In this document: one piece after another, positions 26,681-38,556 of the stretch | How the letters are laid out: each line of letters starts with the position of its first letter | Position numbering within the stretch: the stretch's first letter is position 1 | Source of the DNA: Sipunculus nudus | Lineage: Eukaryota; Annelida; Sipuncula; Golfingiida; Sipunculidae | Length of the DNA: 64,000 nucleotides | NCBI GenBank assembly: GCA_026874595.1 | Contig: CM049314.1 | Location: 52,621,812-52,685,811, forward strand | Direction: 5' to 3' | Notes under the pieces: model-generated | Databases searched by the model: none | Told to the model about the DNA's origin: nothing | What the model saw: the letters and a program-made list of their open reading frames with translations, nothing else | Translations under genes and position numbers: made by a program

Positions 26681-29107
26681 TAGCTCAGCTGACTTTCAGT
26701 CATGCTGGGCTATAGTGATGGGTCTTTGTCCGTCGTCCTGCCGTCTGTCCGTCCGGCCGGCCGGCCGTCCGTTAGCAGGGCACAAATCGTAACCGTAGGG
26801 GCTAGGGCCATGAACCCTATGCAGTCTTAGAGGTTATAAAAAGATCTCCTTGCAAACCTGAAATTAGGTCACTGCGACCTATATTCTCGAAGTTATGGGG
26901 TGTGTTTGCACCCCCCAGAAATAACTCTTTGAGACAAAATTTTCATCCCAAACCTTTCATCTTTCACATACAGCTCACCTACCAACAGGGGAAGAACCAT
27001 AATTTTTTTGAGGTCCAAAGGTCAAGGTCACAGGAGCCTCTTCTTTGAAAAGCCTGTGGATGCATTTTAAGCCAACCCTTTCATCCCAATTCTTTGATTT
27101 TTCACATATAGCTCACATACTAAGTTGGAGAAGAATCCTATAGATTTTGAGGTCACAAGGTCAAAGGTCAGGGTCACAGGATCCACTTCTTTGAAAAGGT
27201 TGTGGACACATTTCAAGCTAGACTTTTCATTCCAAACCTTCCAGCACTGATATCGCTTCTCTGCCAACAGGGGAAAAGACCTGTTGATTTTGAGGTCAAA
27301 GGTCAAGTTCACAGCACCCACTTCTTGCGTGGAGTCATTTTCAGGCAAACTTTTCAATCTGTACCTGCCATCTGTCATATATGGCTTACCTACCAATAAG
27401 GGAAGAAGCCTATTGATGTTGAGGTCAAAAAGTCAAAGGTCAAGGTCACAATATTTAATTGTTCTAAATGCTTGTGAGCATATTTCAAGTGTAACTGTTC
27501 AACCCAAACCTTCAGTCTTTCACATATGCCACATCTATGCATCACTCAGTTTGACTCAGACTTCATATTTATGGGTCTTTTTGCTTGAATAAATAACTTA
27601 TTGATTTTGGGGTCAGCTGGTCAGCAGGTTAAAGGTTGCAGGTCAAAGTTATTAACCCATTGGTTGCCAAGTAATTACACCAGATTTAAGTGGTTAGTAG
27701 TTACCCATCATTTAGAAAGAATCCAGTTGATATATGGGCAAAATGCCAAGGTCATAGGTCAGGGATGTTCACAATCACTTATTTTATAGACCATCTCTAT
27801 TTTTCTTGTATATATAACCATCCCACTCCAGCTGGTACATCTCCCTGTGTGGCTGTAATTGTGAGTGAAACTGGTGACATATGACTCCCTTTTGTACCAG
27901 CCTATTAAGTGATAAGGCTCAGTGATAAGTACCTGGTTACTTCATAACAAAAACACTGTTGTCAGAATGCTTCAGCCAGGCATTAAGACTATGAGAATAT
28001 AGTATTAAGGTTTAGCTACTGATTTATAAGATGATGGGAACATTTTGCAGTTTATTTTATGGAATCCTAGCATTAAACTTAGTTTCCTAGATATCTGAAT
28101 ATTTTAATATATATCACCACATATAAAAGCAAGTGTTTGTTCTCATAATATGTGGATGTGTACCTTGATTTAGGATGGCTTTTTGTTTTATTTCAAGACT
28201 CTTAGTCATGCTTTCTGCATTTCTTTTCTTTCAGGTTTGGCAGTTTACCTACCCTGCTGACCCCATTGAAAAGCAGAGTGATAATAAAAAATATCGGACT
28301 TACACTTTTTACAATAGCATATCTATAAATCTGATATGAGGGCCTGGACATGCCTTTTGAATTATTTTGGGCATTCATTACTGGATAATTTGCCCCAGAT
28401 TTGGTCTCTTATTGGAGAATGAGGGATATCAAATGTCATACTTGTCAGAAATCCATTATGTCTGCCAGTTAGCCACCTTAGAAATTCTTTCTTCAGTGCA
28501 GTTTCAGTAATTTTTCTTTAATGTTTGGTCCGATTGAGAGAATGTTTGTTGTCTGATTTCAGACTTGTCAGAAGTCCAATATGGCCACCAGGCAACCATC
28601 TTTAAATTCCTTTTGATCATATTATCTCAAGAACAGTTAAAGTGAATGCAGTTGGATGTATATTTATGTAATCTTGTAAAGGATTGGGTCAAATATTTCT
28701 GAATAAATATTACCATCATTTATAAAAGTGCAGTACAGTTGGCTTGTATTGAATAAAAATTCATACAGAAGCACCTGTTTCTCAATAATTCTTGCATGTA
28801 TTTCCTTGATTTTTGCTTTATATTTTGATCTTATATTTGCCCTTTGTGGTGTTCCTTTGAGACTGACAGGTTTCAAGCAAGCTGTTGGAATAGTTCCTGA
28901 TAGCTTAACAATGATGCATTTTCCTCAGACCATCAATTCACTGTGTTTTAACCAGACATAGGTGATATATATTTCTGTTGTCATAGAAAATTTTCAACAA
29001 ATTGGCAAATTGGTTCTTCAAAATTTGACTGGAAGTTGTGAATCTCAGTCCATGATGTCACAGGTCATGCTTGGCAGCTGAGCGTCATGACCCATGGGTC
29101 ACTTGTT
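26681..29107 (+). mobile_element. Family A element with AGGTCA-rich inner region
   Basis: The 5' end is TAGCTCAGCTGACTTTCAGTC at 26681. The 3' end, with the palindrome TGACCCATGGGTCA and CACTTGTT, is at 29107. Between 27000 and 27780 the inner sequence repeats blocks of about 140 bp around GAGGTCAAAGGTCAAGGTCAC. From about 27900 it is ordinary AT-rich sequence, including a possible further old repeat at 28200-28640. The short open frames here are not gene-like. Confidence 0.6.
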
Positions 29108-30106
29108 TAGCTCAGCTGACTGTAAGTCATCTGAGCTATAGCGATCACCCTTTGTCCGTCGTCCGTCTGTCCGTCTGTCTGTCCGTCCGTCTGTTAACCT
29201 GGCACAAATCATAACCGCTGGACCTAGAAACTTGACACTTTACATTCTGAGAGGTCCATGAAAAATCTCCTTGGAAACTAGAAATGAGGTCTCTGTTACC
29301 CATATCCTTCGAGCTATGGGGCCCCAAAATACCCCCCAGAATAGTCAAAAATTTCATACAAAAACTTCAATATCTCATTAACTACATCACTGACGGTCAT
29401 GATTTTTGGCATACATATTAATCATGAGATGTTCCATCAGTTCCTGCAGACTGGTGGTGCCACCTATATTTTTCGATTTTTTACGAATTTTTTTCTCTAT
29501 TTTTGAGACCAAAAAAAATGTGAACATCTGTTAACAAGGCACAAATCGTAAAGACTGGACCTAGAATCTTCATTCTTTACACACTGAGAGACCTATGAAA
29601 AGTCTCTATGGAAACCAGAAATGAGGTCTCTGTTACCCATATCCTTCGAGCTATGGAGCCCCAAAGTACCCCCAGAATAGTAAAAAATTTCATACAAAAA
29701 CTTCAATATCTCATTAACTACATCACTGATGGTCATGATTTTTGGCATACATATTGATCATGAGGTGTTCCAACTGTTTCTGCAGACTGGGTGCGCCACC
29801 TCTATTTTTTTCAAATTTTTACGAATTTTTAGCTCAGCTGACTGTTAGTCATCTGAGCTATAGTCGTGGTCCTTTGTCCGTCCGTCCGTCCGTTAACAGG
29901 GCACGTTTTAAAACTGTTGGACCTACGTATCCAAAATTATGCATACCATTAGATGTCCCCAAAATCTCCTACCATACCAAAAATTGGGTCATTAGGACTT
30001 CGTTCCTTTGAGATATTAAGGAAAAACCTCCGTTTTCCATAAAAAAAGCCATTGTAACACTTCAAGGCTGCCTAATGTCAAAACCACTGATCTGTTTTTG
30101 ATCATA

Positions 30107-31309
30107 TTTACTGTAAAATCTGTGAAATTTCATACCTCGATGAATTTCGTAAACGGTCTTTCTTCAGTAACCATAATTATTAAAAAGACATGTTAAATTT
30201 CGAACTGCCGATGGTCTGTTACGCCACATTTGACGTTAGCAGGACTGCCGTGAAAATAACACTGACATAACCTCACCCTGTTATCTGGTTTTGAACAAGC
30301 CTACCGGTCCGATTGATGTGATTGCCATGCTATTGACAATTAAAATTAATTATATCTACATCATATAGAATGTAATTTGACTGAAAACTAAGATTTTTGT
30401 TTCAGTGACAATAAAAAAACTTAAAATATCTCCAATGTGAGTTGCTTAATTGTCCGGGATGCGAGCGACACGCCGTGAATAACTGACAGACGTCCATGAA
30501 GTTTGACGGAGGTTGGAAATTGGATAGTCTGGATTAACTCCGTAAATGATCTCAAGACCACTAGCTTTACATGCACCATAAAGGGGGATTTCCGTGTGTA
30601 AGCCAGGTTCAAATTGGTCTCTTTCAAGCAAGCTCAGTGTTCCGGTGTATGTATAGCCAATGTTAATCAGTTTGAAAATTAATGCTTATTTCCATTAAAA
30701 CATTTAAAATAAATATCTTGAATGTCACATCAGAAAGACTCAGTTTCGAGTACCCGGGCTCCGTATCTCCCGACAAACAAGTCCCACGAGATCAAACGGT
30801 ACATCAAAGCGCTGGCAGACGTTCATGAAGTTTAACGGAGGTTGGATATTTGATATTGGATAATCAGGATCAGTTAACTCTTCAAGTGATCTAAAGACCT
30901 CTAGCTTTTTGTGCACTATTAGTGGGGATTTCCATGCGTAAGCCGCCTGAAAAACATTCTTTCCGGGCAAAGCCCCGGATGTCAAGCAAGCATGTACGGG
31001 TGTCAAGCTTCATGACAGGATTAAATCCTTCAGATATACTTTTCAGATTCCTTTTCCAAACTGATTTAATATAAAATAAACAACACAAGTATAGAAAATA
31101 ATGTTTTTATTCATGAAACTTCATGGTTCACACGGATGAATGCAAAATCGGCGAGTGAATACTTGAGGCTCCTATTATCGCCAACTGCCGATGAGGCATC
31201 TTAACTTGTCAAGACCATAATTTTAAAACTGCTGAAATCGACTGTTTAATTTCGGACTTCCACAAATTTAATTATTTTCTTCTGTACAAAATTTCACAGA
31301 TTTTACGGT
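30107..31309. mobile_element. Non-autonomous TIR element (about 1.2 kb)
   Basis: The ends are inverted copies: CTGTAAAATCTGTGAAATTT from ~30112 on the left, and its reverse complement with one change at ~31288-31308 on the right. TA stands next to both ends. Inside, a block of ~200 bp is present twice (about 30480-30650 and 30815-31010), recognisable by GACG(T)TCATGAAGTTT-ACGGAGGTTGG in both. No transposase frame is present, so it looks like a MITE-type derivative of a TA-targeting DNA transposon. Confidence 0.6.
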
Positions 31310-31379
31310 AGTATTCATTTGACTGGCTCAGTCCCTGAAATAGTTCTGACTTAATTGTTGCTTCTGAAAGAGAAATCAA

Positions 31380-32340
31380 ACGTTCATGCGTTGTGTCGCA
31401 TTTAGTATCGGTACCGCCATCTTGCGGCAACTCATATAACTAATTTGCCACTATCTGACCCTCTGATTTCATGGACTGGTAATCTTGCCGGTTCCCGGAC
31501 GGTCAGCGCCACACATCACCGCCTCGCTGAACTAAGGTCTTTCCCAGTGACGTCAGCAGTGGTCTTTCCCAGAATCTTTTTCAAAACCAAAATGGTTCAT
31601 TCAGTAATCGCCTATTCCGGGCCTCCAATTGGTTACAAATATTCCCACTTAATTTGTCTTAATAATTTTAGGTCGTCGCTTAAACTGAGTTCGGCGAGAC
31701 TTTATAAAACACTATAACCCTCAGCCTCAGTGTTAACGTTTATCGGACCAGCACTCTTGAAAGTTGGCCTGATTAAACATAATGTAGGCCAAACTCTGGC
31801 TCAGCCAATCAGCGCGAGATATTCAGGTGCACCACTCCACAATGTACCGGCTGATTGAAACGATCACGATTCATGAGTCGCAATTTGACAGTTAATACAC
31901 AGGTTCAGACAAATGCTGCCAGCTGCTCTTGTCATCTCGGCAGAAGGAATTTTACTGGACCTGTCGGTACAAGATTTTTGCGATAGTGTCTACAATATGC
32001 ACTTACATTTGGGCCATGGCCCGTAATATTCGTTAAGCAGAGATATATCATAGAACACGAAGGTTCATGTGTGGACTACCTGAACACATGATTTAAGTGC
32101 GAATGTTACCAAACGGGTCGAGCTGTGGGACCGCTGTTGGCGTTCTCATAGCAACGATGCCACTCACATGAGGCGTGACGGCCTGACATGCAAATGCGGG
32201 GGAATCGTCAGGTCCTCAAAGAGCCTTGTGACGCCTTGATATGCATATATCAGCGATTCACCCTACGGACTTTACAGGGCTTTAGTGATAAGAGCTGGCA
32301 CTGAGTTAAGTCTATCGGTACATGCAATCACGTTTGATTG
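31380..32340. promoter_or_regulatory. CpG-richer stretch with promoter-type motifs
   Basis: This stretch stands out from its AT-rich surroundings by many CG dinucleotides and the absence of recognised repeats. It contains a YY1-like GCCATCTTG (31416-31424) inside a CCGC/GCGG inverted repeat, a perfect CRE palindrome TGACGTCA (31548-31555), CCAATTGG (31625-31632) and CCAATCAGCGCG (31805-31816). No TATA box or downstream gene is evident, and the nearest exon is 15.5 kb away. It may be an internal promoter or enhancer, or the CpG-rich remainder of an unrecognised element. Confidence 0.3.
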
Positions 32341-32439
32341 TAAGCATTTTATAAGTAAACGCAAATACTAAAGCACTGGCAGGGCTAAGTATTCATATTC
32401 TTCCATACATTTTCTATGAAGATACCAAAAATTAGGTCA

Positions 32440-33000
32440 GTATTAGGTATTATTTTGAAATTATGGGCCCAAATATAATGCAATTTTTAAAAAATCAGGA
32501 AATATATTTACTCACCTAACATGAGAATTGCTGAAGCTGGAGACTTTTTTTCAGGAATATAACTTTATTTAATCAAGATTCAATGGTTTACTCAAAATTA
32601 GATCTGAATTTTGCAAATTTTTCAAGTTATTAGCATAAATAAAAAATCAATACCCTAAATTTTGTCCAACTTTGGCAATGGCACATTTTTTCCCAGTAAG
32701 CACTGTTGATTTAATTTTCACAGCATATATACATAAGGATTTAATCCTTTAAAATCTGAAATTTCATAGGAATTGATTGAAAAGAGTAGCTTTTATTCAA
32801 GTTTTCATACACCATGTCAAGTGTTGTTTACATCTAGCCCACCTAGTAACACAGCCTTCACTTGCATTATGTAACCCACCCCAGGAAGCTTGCCTTGCAA
32901 TGGCCCAGCTTGGCCACTACTAGCAGGCTTCCACTCTGCCCTGCACTCCCCCCCCCCCCAATGGTGCATTAACTAGATGAATATTTTCTGTATTTTCTTT
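32440..33000 (+). repeat. Dispersed repeat R, copy 1
   Basis: AT-rich sequence that matches 37550-38400 in the same orientation. Shared phrases are TTTTTAAAAAATCAGGAAA, CAAAATTAGATCTGAAT and ATGGCACATTTTTT. Both copies are followed by a C-run at a similar place (32948 and 38359). The element type is unknown and no termini were defined. The following bases to about 33700 are plain AT-rich sequence. Confidence 0.6.
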
Positions 33001-35792
33001 TATTCTTGGCTATGCTACATTTTTGATTTTGAATTGTACCACCAGGGTTACAATGATTAAATTGCACATTTAATTGTGTCCACAAAGTGGTGTATTGCTA
33101 TGAAAGTGTGGATGTTTATCAGATAAGTAAATTCTTACTTCAGAAGAGTAAAAACTTCACCAGATGTGAAATTGACTATTAATTCCAGTAATAAATTATA
33201 GCTGAGATTGTAATTAGCACAATGATTTTGTTTATATTGTGTGTATATTTTATTTGAAAAGATGTTTTTATTTTATCAAATTTACTGAATCTTTTATTTT
33301 ATTTCAGTGAATAAAATTAAGTATGTACTGAAAACTCCAGTGTGCAAAACTTTAAAATAGTGATTCAAGGAATAATCTTGTAGATGCCATGTTGTGGCAT
33401 TATTTTCTTTTAATTTCAGTTTAAACATTTGTGATTTAAAAATAATAAAATATATGTGTATGCATAATATGACCCAGTATGAGCTACACTCTGGATAAAT
33501 AATGATTGCAACTTAGAATTCTAATATTTTAACTTATATTTTCAGTTTTTTTATTACAAATTTATAAAACTTGTAAATAAAAAAAAATGAATCAGATAAA
33601 AACTGTTAATGGAAAAAGTTGATATGCTTAAAAAATAGGCTTATATATAAACTTAAATGCATTGTTCCCTTGAAAGTGAAATAAAGGTATTAGGCCATTC
33701 TGTCCACTTGCCTGTCCATCCGTAAATTTTTCATATGCATCACAGTATCTCAACACTTTTACTGTTTTTCTTCATGACAGTCTTGTCAGAGTATTAGTTT
33801 GCAATCATATATTTAGAACTTTACTATAACCAAGTAGAAAGGCCTCTTTCCTCTTAGGTTCTCATATGCTTATTTAAATGAAAAACATTACAATAGAATA
33901 TTTTGCATATTTTTCATTTGCAAAAATTTCAAACTTCAGCTGAGCGCCGTGACCCATGGGTCCCTTGTTTTCTCTATTTTTGAGACCTTTTAAGATGTGG
34001 TTATCTGTCAACAGGGTACAAATAGTAACAACTGGACCTAGAATCTTCATTCTTGTCATGCAAGGAGGCCCATGAAAAGTGTCTGTGGAAACCTGAAATT
34101 AGGTCTCTGTTTCCCATATCCTTCAAGCTATAGGACTCCGAAGTATCCCTCAGAATAATGGAAAATTTGATACAAAAGCTGAAGTATCTGAACAATTAAT
34201 GCAGAGATCACCATGATTCTTTGCATGTATATTGACCATTAAGTGTTTTTATTAGTTTCTGCAGACTGGTGGAGCCACCTGTATTTTTTTTAAGTTTACA
34301 CATTTTTTCTCTATTTTTGAAATACATATAAATGCAGACACAATCTTGGCCTGTTGGTTAATTTGTTTGATGCTTCAGTTGAATGGGTATATACTACCAT
34401 TCAGGTGATAAAATTTCCTTTTGCGAATCTCTTCCCAGTCAGCTGAGCGTCATGACCCATGGGTCACTTGTTTAAAATTTCCTCTATTTTTGAGACCTTT
34501 AGATTTGCGGTCATCTATTAACAGAGCACAAATTGTAACAAAAGGACCTAGAATCTCCTACATGACATCCTGAGAGTTCCACAAATGTTCTCAACTAAAC
34601 ATTGATCACCATGGTTCTTTGCATGCATATTGATCCTGGAGTGTTTCATCATTTTCTGAAGACTAGTGGTGTGACCTGGATTTTTTTGGAATTTTTATGC
34701 ATTTTTCTCTATTTCTAGACCATTAAAGATGTGGTCGTTTTTTAACAGGACATTAATCTGAACTGTTGCTCCTAGAATCTTCATACTTGACATCCAGGGA
34801 TGTCCACTTAAAATCTCCTTTGACACCTGAAAATAGGTCTCTGTTACCCATATTCTTCAAGCTATTGGGCTTATAAGTACCCCTCAGAATAATTGAAAAT
34901 TTGATACCAAAGGAGGGCACAAATCATAACCATTTGACCTAAAATCTTCTAATTTGATATGCCAGGAGGTCCAGGAGAAGTCTCCTTGGAAACCTGAAAT
35001 GAAGTCTCTATTACCCATATTCTCTGAGCTATGGGGCTTATATTAAGTACCCCCCAGGATAATTGAAAATTTGGTACCAAAGCAGGGCACAAATCATAAC
35101 TGTTGGACCTAGAATCTTCTGACTTATTATCCTTAAGAGTTCCTCAGAAGTTCTCCTCAGAAACCTGAAATTAGGTCTCTGTGACCTATATTCTACAAGT
35201 TTCAGGGCATAATTTCCAGAAATAATGCAAAATACACAAATTGCCAGATTCTTTTGGAACGGCTGAATGGATTGTCATCAAATTTGGTGTGCTTATGGAA
35301 TCTTATGAACTTAAGCTAATATGCATGAACGATGATACCACCTACATTATCTTAATTAGTTGCCTGTACAAGGACATTTTGTCAACATGTCAGTCAGCTG
35401 AGCATCATATCCCTTGGGTCACTTGTTATCTTAGCTGATCATAAGTCAACTGACCTCTAAGGATGGTCCATTGTCCCTCGTCTGTTTGTCTAAACGTCTG
35501 TCCATCAGTTAGACTGGCACATTTTGAAACTGTTAGACCTATACAAATAAAAAATTCACCATACTGTTAGATGTCCCCAATAATCTCCTACCAAACCTAA
35601 AAATTGGTCACTGCAATGTCATTCCTTCGAGAATTTAAGGAAAAACCTCACATTTCCATTAAAAACCTATTATCATACTTAAGGACTGCCTAATATCAAA
35701 ACCACTTATCTGTTTTTCTTAATATTTACGTGAAGTATTCTTCAATATATATTTTCTATATACATGCTAGAAATTAAGTCTGTTAAGTGTAA

Positions 35793-37542
35793 TTGTATCC
35801 GCCAAAACAGAGTTTTGCGGATACTATGTTTTCAGCTGCACGCCACCGCCGCCGCCGCCGCGTAGGTTTCCGGAGAACTCCTCCGTAACCGCTGGGCGGA
35901 ATTTTACGAAACCCGGGATTATGTTCGGGGCACATGTGAACTGCTGCGCCCCAAATTTGTTTTGACCTCTGACCTTTCCTCTGCGCTCTGCGTCCGTTTG
36001 TCCGTCTGTTTCCACACATAAACCCACATATCTCTGGAACCGTTTGACAGATCAGGAAAATTTTTTCGCACAAATGTAGCCCTTGGAGAGCTTTATAACA
36101 TACACAAAAAATGGTGGCGCCACCTGCAACCATGTTTGCACAGTGTCCATCTGTTCGTGTGCCTTGGGTTAAAATCACTCATATCTCTGCAGTGACTTGA
36201 CTAATTCACCTGAAATTTGGCATGCGTATACATCCTGGATAGCTTTTCTGATTTTGTGACAGGTTGCGCCACCTACATTCACGTTTACGCTGCAGACATC
36301 CAAGCTCATATCTCGGGAACCGTTTGACCGATCAGGAAAATTTTTTTGCACAAATGTAGCCCTTGGAGAGCTTTATAACATACACAAAAAATGGTGGCGC
36401 CACCTGCAACCATGTTTGCACAGTGTCCATCTGTTCGTCTGCCTTGGGTTAAAATCACTCATATCTCTGCAGTGACTTGACTAATTCACCTGAAATTTGG
36501 CATGGGTATACATCCTGGATAGCTTTTCTGATTTTGTGACAGGTGGCGCCACCTACATTCACGTTTACGCTGCAGACATCCAAGCTCATATCTCGGGAAC
36601 TGTTTGACCGATCAGGAAAATTTTTTTGCACAAATGTAGCCCTTGGAGAGCTTTATAACATACACAAAAAATGGTGGCGCCACCTGCAACCATGTTTGCA
36701 CAGTGTCCATCTGTTTGTCTGCCTTGGGTTAAAATCACTCATATCTCTGCAGTGACTTGAGTAATTCACCTGAAATTTGGCATGCGTATACATCCTGGAT
36801 AGCTTTTCTGATTTTGTGACAGGTGGCGCCACCTACATTCACGTTTACACTGCAGACATCCAAGCTCATATCTCGGGAACTGTTTGACCGATCAGGAAAA
36901 TTTTTTTGCACAAATGTAGCTGTTGGGGATCTTTATAACATACGCAAAACTGGTGGTGCCACCTGCAGCCATTTTTGCACAGCTCCTGTCTGTTTGTATG
37001 CCATGAGATAAAATCACTCATATCTCGGCAGTGGTTTGACATATCTGGCTAAAATTTTGCAGGTTTATACATCGCCGACAGCTCTCATGATTTTATGACA
37101 GGCGGAGCCACCTGCATTCTAGTTTATGCAGCAGACATCCAAGCTCATATCTTGGGAACCGTTTGACCGATTGGGCCAAAGTTTTGCATGTGTATAGTTC
37201 TCACATAGCTCTTTATCATACGCAAAACTGGTGCCGACACCTGCAACCATTTTTGCTCAGCGTCCATCTGATTGTCTGCCACGGGCTAAAATCACTCATA
37301 TACATGTAGTGGTTTGACTTATCTGCCTAAAATTTTGCATATGTATACAACTGGGACTGCTTTCTGGATTTTGTGGTGGGGGGGGGGGGCAACCTTCATA
37401 CACAATTTGGCTGCAGACATCCATGCTAATATGCAACACTTCACTCTATTTCCCCTTGCCACTTAATCCATGCCTCACTTCACCCGTTCCACTCTGATTT
37501 AGGCGGATACACGTAGTCACTTGTCGACTACCCGTATTCTAG
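35793..37542 (+). mobile_element. Family B HINE-like element, copy 2
   Basis: The 5' end TTGTATCCGCCAAAACAGAG folds with GTTTTGCGGATAC. The 3' end has the inverted arm GGCGGATAC, a hairpin GTAGTC...GACTAC and a terminal CTAG before TT. A short GCC run follows the 5' end. The inside has tandem units of 280 bp (phrase CTCATATCTCGGGAAC at about 36306, 36586 and 36866), each with the palindrome GGTGGCGCCACC once or twice. The two central units are nearly identical. Small open frames recurring here are by-products of the units. Confidence 0.75.
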
Positions 37543-37549
37543 TTTCCTA

Positions 37550-38470
37550 AAGTTATTGGCCTGAACAATATGGACTTTTTAAAAAATCAGGAAAAATATT
37601 TACTCGCTTAACATGAAACTTATTTTCCAAGTATATAACTTTGTTCAATTAAGATTCAATTGTATACCCAAAATTAGATCTGAATATTGTAATTTTTTAA
37701 GTTATTAGCATTAAAAAATCAGTACCTTAGATTTTGCCCAATTTTATACCATGGCACATTTTTTTCCTTTTAGTACTATTGATTTTATTTTCAAAGCATG
37801 TAAATTTAAGTATTTAATCTGTTTAAATCTGAATTTGAAAATAAAAGCTTGAAGATTAGGCTAGTTATTGATTTTTTTTTCTTTAGGCTCTGTTGTAGTC
37901 ACTTGCCTTGTCCAGATGCAGGCAGTCCACTCCTGGTCACTGGAAGTCAACTATGCCAGGGTTCCTGATTTTTCACAGGTCACTTGGGGAAATCCCCTAC
38001 TGTAACAGGTGTACAGTTATTCTTATATCAACTCCAACTCCAACTTTTAGATAGTAATTATTTTGCAAATTTAAAAGATATATTTTTGTGGTAACAAAAT
38101 AAATATACATTTGTATGCATGATGTGATGTTATCTGACAAGATTAAGATTTATGATGATTCAATTTAGAAATGTGAATCAACTTTTATATTCAGATATAA
38201 ATGTTATTTTGGAAATGTATAGAAATATATACTTATTGTGATAAAAAATGAGGATCTAATACAAACATTTGTTGATTATTTTCCTGCCTCAGCAGAATTG
38301 GAGATGAGGCTTTGTTTGCCATGTATGTATATGCAGAAGTGTTATTCCCACCATCCCCCCCCCCCCAATTTGCTGCCATTGATTCCTTTGCACCCATTCA
38401 CTAGGACATTAGTTTTATTGCAAATGTGTAAAATTTAATTAATTAAAAAAAATAATTGGATTAGAAAAAA
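37550..38470 (+). repeat. Dispersed repeat R, copy 2
   Basis: Diverged direct copy of the sequence at 32440-33000, with the same order of phrases and a C-run at 38359. It continues as AT-rich sequence to the family E element. No coding signal was seen. Confidence 0.6.
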
Positions 38471-38556
38471 TAAGATCTAATTGAATCATAATCTTGCCTC
38501 AGGAGAAAGGAACATAAAGTGATCAGCTCTGTCTGTCCATCATCTCTCTGTTATCA

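Larger units (their letters stand above)
29830..33970 (+). mobile_element. Family A element nested in another A copy
   Basis: The 5' end is AGCTCAGCTGACTGTTAGTC at 29831. The 3' end is CAGCTGAGCGCCGTGACCCA with the palindrome and CCCTTGTTT near 33970. It contains the TIR element at 30107-31309, the CpG-richer stretch at 31380-32340 and one copy of the R repeat (32440-33000). The target is a run of T, with no visible duplication of other bases. Confidence 0.6.
29108..34472 (+). mobile_element. Family A element, interrupted by another family A copy
   Basis: It starts directly after the 3' end of the previous A copy (5' hairpin at 29109) and contains two body blocks (29200-29500 and 29530-29820). 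It stops at ACGAATTTTT at 29830 where a second A copy is inserted. It resumes at 33971 with TCTCTATTTTTGAGACC, exactly as an uninterrupted block does at 29493, and ends with the palindrome and CACTTGTTT near 34472. Confidence 0.65.
26335..35427 (+). mobile_element. Outer family A element with a stack of A elements inside
   Basis: The 5' end at 26335 (AGCTCAGCTGACGGAAAGTC) starts an A copy whose body stops at a T-run near 26680. There the 5' ends of further A copies follow. The body seems to resume at about 34473 with TCCTCTATTTTTGAGACC and ends at 35427 (GGGTCACTTGTT). Nested copies lie at 26681-29107, 29108-34472 and, within the latter, 29830-33970. The nesting order is inferred from which sequence resumes after each 3' end. 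Confidence 0.5.
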
